In this document: piece by piece, positions 23,823 through 24,255 of the stretch
Layout: each line of letters starts with the position of its first letter
Position numbering within the stretch: position 1 is the stretch's first letter
From: an uncultured Veillonella sp.
GTDB taxonomy: Bacteria; Bacillota; Negativicutes; Veillonellales; Veillonellaceae
Direction of reading: 5' to 3'
Assembly (NCBI GenBank): GCA_915066865.1
Contig: CAJZEE010000023.1
Location: forward strand, 1 to 24,255
Length of the DNA stretch: 24,255 nt
Translations under genes and position numbers: made by a program
Notes under the pieces: model-generated
Database searches by the model: none
What the model saw: only the letters and a program-made list of their open reading frames with translations
What the model was told of the DNA's origin: nothing

Positions 23823-23920
23823 TTAATTAGCACCTTACCACTTTTTGTTAATTAGTTGTTTGCTGTTTTTGGTTAATTAAAATCTTGCAGCTTTATGTTA
23901 TCTGAAAGTTTACTGGTGTT
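23821..23920. repeat. Degenerate 25-bp tandem repeat, about four units
   Basis: TGTTAATTAG recurs at 23821 and 23846, with GGTTAATTAA at 23871 and TGTTA at 23896, exactly 25 bp apart. Each unit ends in a T-rich tract. The first two units agree best; the fourth keeps only the TGTTA start and some T residues. Confidence 0.55.
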
Positions 23921-24070
23921 GATCCTCTATATACTATCTATTTATTTGCCTTTTATATTAAAATAATTATTTAAATAAACTAATTTTGAATAAAATATTC
24001 AAAAGATACGGCGTAGTTGAGAATGGTTATTATCCGAATCATACAGGCATCACCATATCAGGAAACCATC

Positions 24071-24223
24071 ATGATTAAAACCATGACCTTTGCCATTTTA
24101 CATTTCGCCACCGCGTTCGGCGTTGCCTATATTTTGACCGGCAGCATCGGCATCTCAAGCGCAGTCGCGCTGGTCGAACCGTTTGCCAACACCGTCGTTT
24201 TCTATTTCCACGAACCGGCATAG
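24071..24223 (+). pseudogene. DUF2061 membrane protein, apparently truncated, of proteobacterial character
   Basis: ATG 24071, with AGGAAA upstream, opens a 50-residue product: MIKTMTFAILHFATAFGVAYILTGSIGISS followed by AVALVEPFANTVVFYFHEPA, the DUF2061 pattern of small proteobacterial inner-membrane proteins. The family usually continues FHEkaW; here codon 51 is TAG, and the same frame stays open to the window end (RRYEKNKTVN). So a Trp codon TGG probably became TAG. GC is about 51% (78 of 153), well above the rest of the window, and codons such as CCG, GTC and GGC are frequent. This points to acquisition from a Neisseria-like donor, or a chimeric assembly. The in-frame ATG at 24017 lacks a ribosome site and was not used. 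Function of the family is unknown. Confidence 0.65.
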
Positions 24224-24255
24224 CGACGGTACGAAAAAAATAAAACCGTGAACAA

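Larger units (their letters stand above)
23709..24070. other. Non-coding region with long hairpin and degenerate tandem repeat
   Basis: About 360 bp between the glycosyltransferase and the DUF2061 fragment. It holds a very long terminator-like hairpin and a 25-bp repeat, both listed separately, then AT-rich DNA. From about 24007 composition becomes less AT-rich, which may mark the junction with foreign DNA. No insertion-sequence ends or target duplications are apparent. Confidence 0.5.

Noticed and set aside
24018..24036. Fur-like site GAGAATGGTTATTATC before the DUF2061 fragment
   Set aside because: The half-sites are separated by four bases rather than one and the left half has a mismatch.

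Overview
The window looks like chromosomal DNA of a Negativicutes bacterium, most probably Veillonella (an inference from gene content, not a database match). It is AT-rich. Many genes carry strong Gram-positive-type ribosome binding sites (AAAGGAGGT forms) and Firmicute-type small proteins (DUF1659, DUF2922). Yet it also encodes outer-membrane machinery: ExbB/ExbD/TonB, a TonB-dependent receptor and an ArnT-like lipid A-type glycosyltransferase. A cytoplasmic fumarate reductase fits the succinate-propionate fermentation of that group. I see no rRNA, tRNA, CRISPR array or insertion sequence.

Layout. 1-1690: an extradiol (LigB/DODA, YgiD-like) dioxygenase on the minus strand, diverging from an HxlR-family redox-type regulator. 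1879-5222: a metallo-beta-lactamase-fold hydrolase followed by two overlapping DUF445 membrane-associated paralogues. 5392-7459 (minus): an OmpR-type response regulator and its HAMP-containing histidine kinase. 7460-8344: a long non-coding stretch with a perfect 7-1-7 Fur-box-like palindrome and a good promoter for the next operon. 8345-11902: a three-gene fumarate reductase/succinate dehydrogenase of the class with a CCG-domain (HdrB-like) third subunit and no membrane anchor. Its flavoprotein has Ala where the covalent-FAD His normally sits. 12364-13110: an unrecognised protein-kinase-like phosphotransferase with a long leader. 13336-13987: DUF1659 and DUF2922 small proteins. 14293-21228: an energised outer-membrane uptake block made of exbB-exbD-tonB, a TonB-dependent receptor broken by one in-frame TAA, and a FecCD-type ABC importer (binding protein, permease, ATPase). 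21479-23708: a DedA protein and an ArnT-like glycosyltransferase.

The right end (after about 23.7 kb) is different. It has a very long hairpin, a degenerate 25-bp tandem repeat, and then a GC-richer (about 51%) DUF2061 gene fragment with proteobacterial, Neisseria-like character. That gene appears to end early at a TAG where the family usually has Trp. This is the clearest sign of foreign DNA, though a chimeric assembly cannot be excluded.

How the genes work together. FrdAB plus the CCG subunit would pass electrons from a low-potential menaquinol or another donor to fumarate. The ExbBD-TonB proteins would energise receptors for iron, haem or corrinoid, handing substrate to the ABC importer. 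DedA and the ArnT-like enzyme would pair lipid-carrier recycling with envelope glycosylation.
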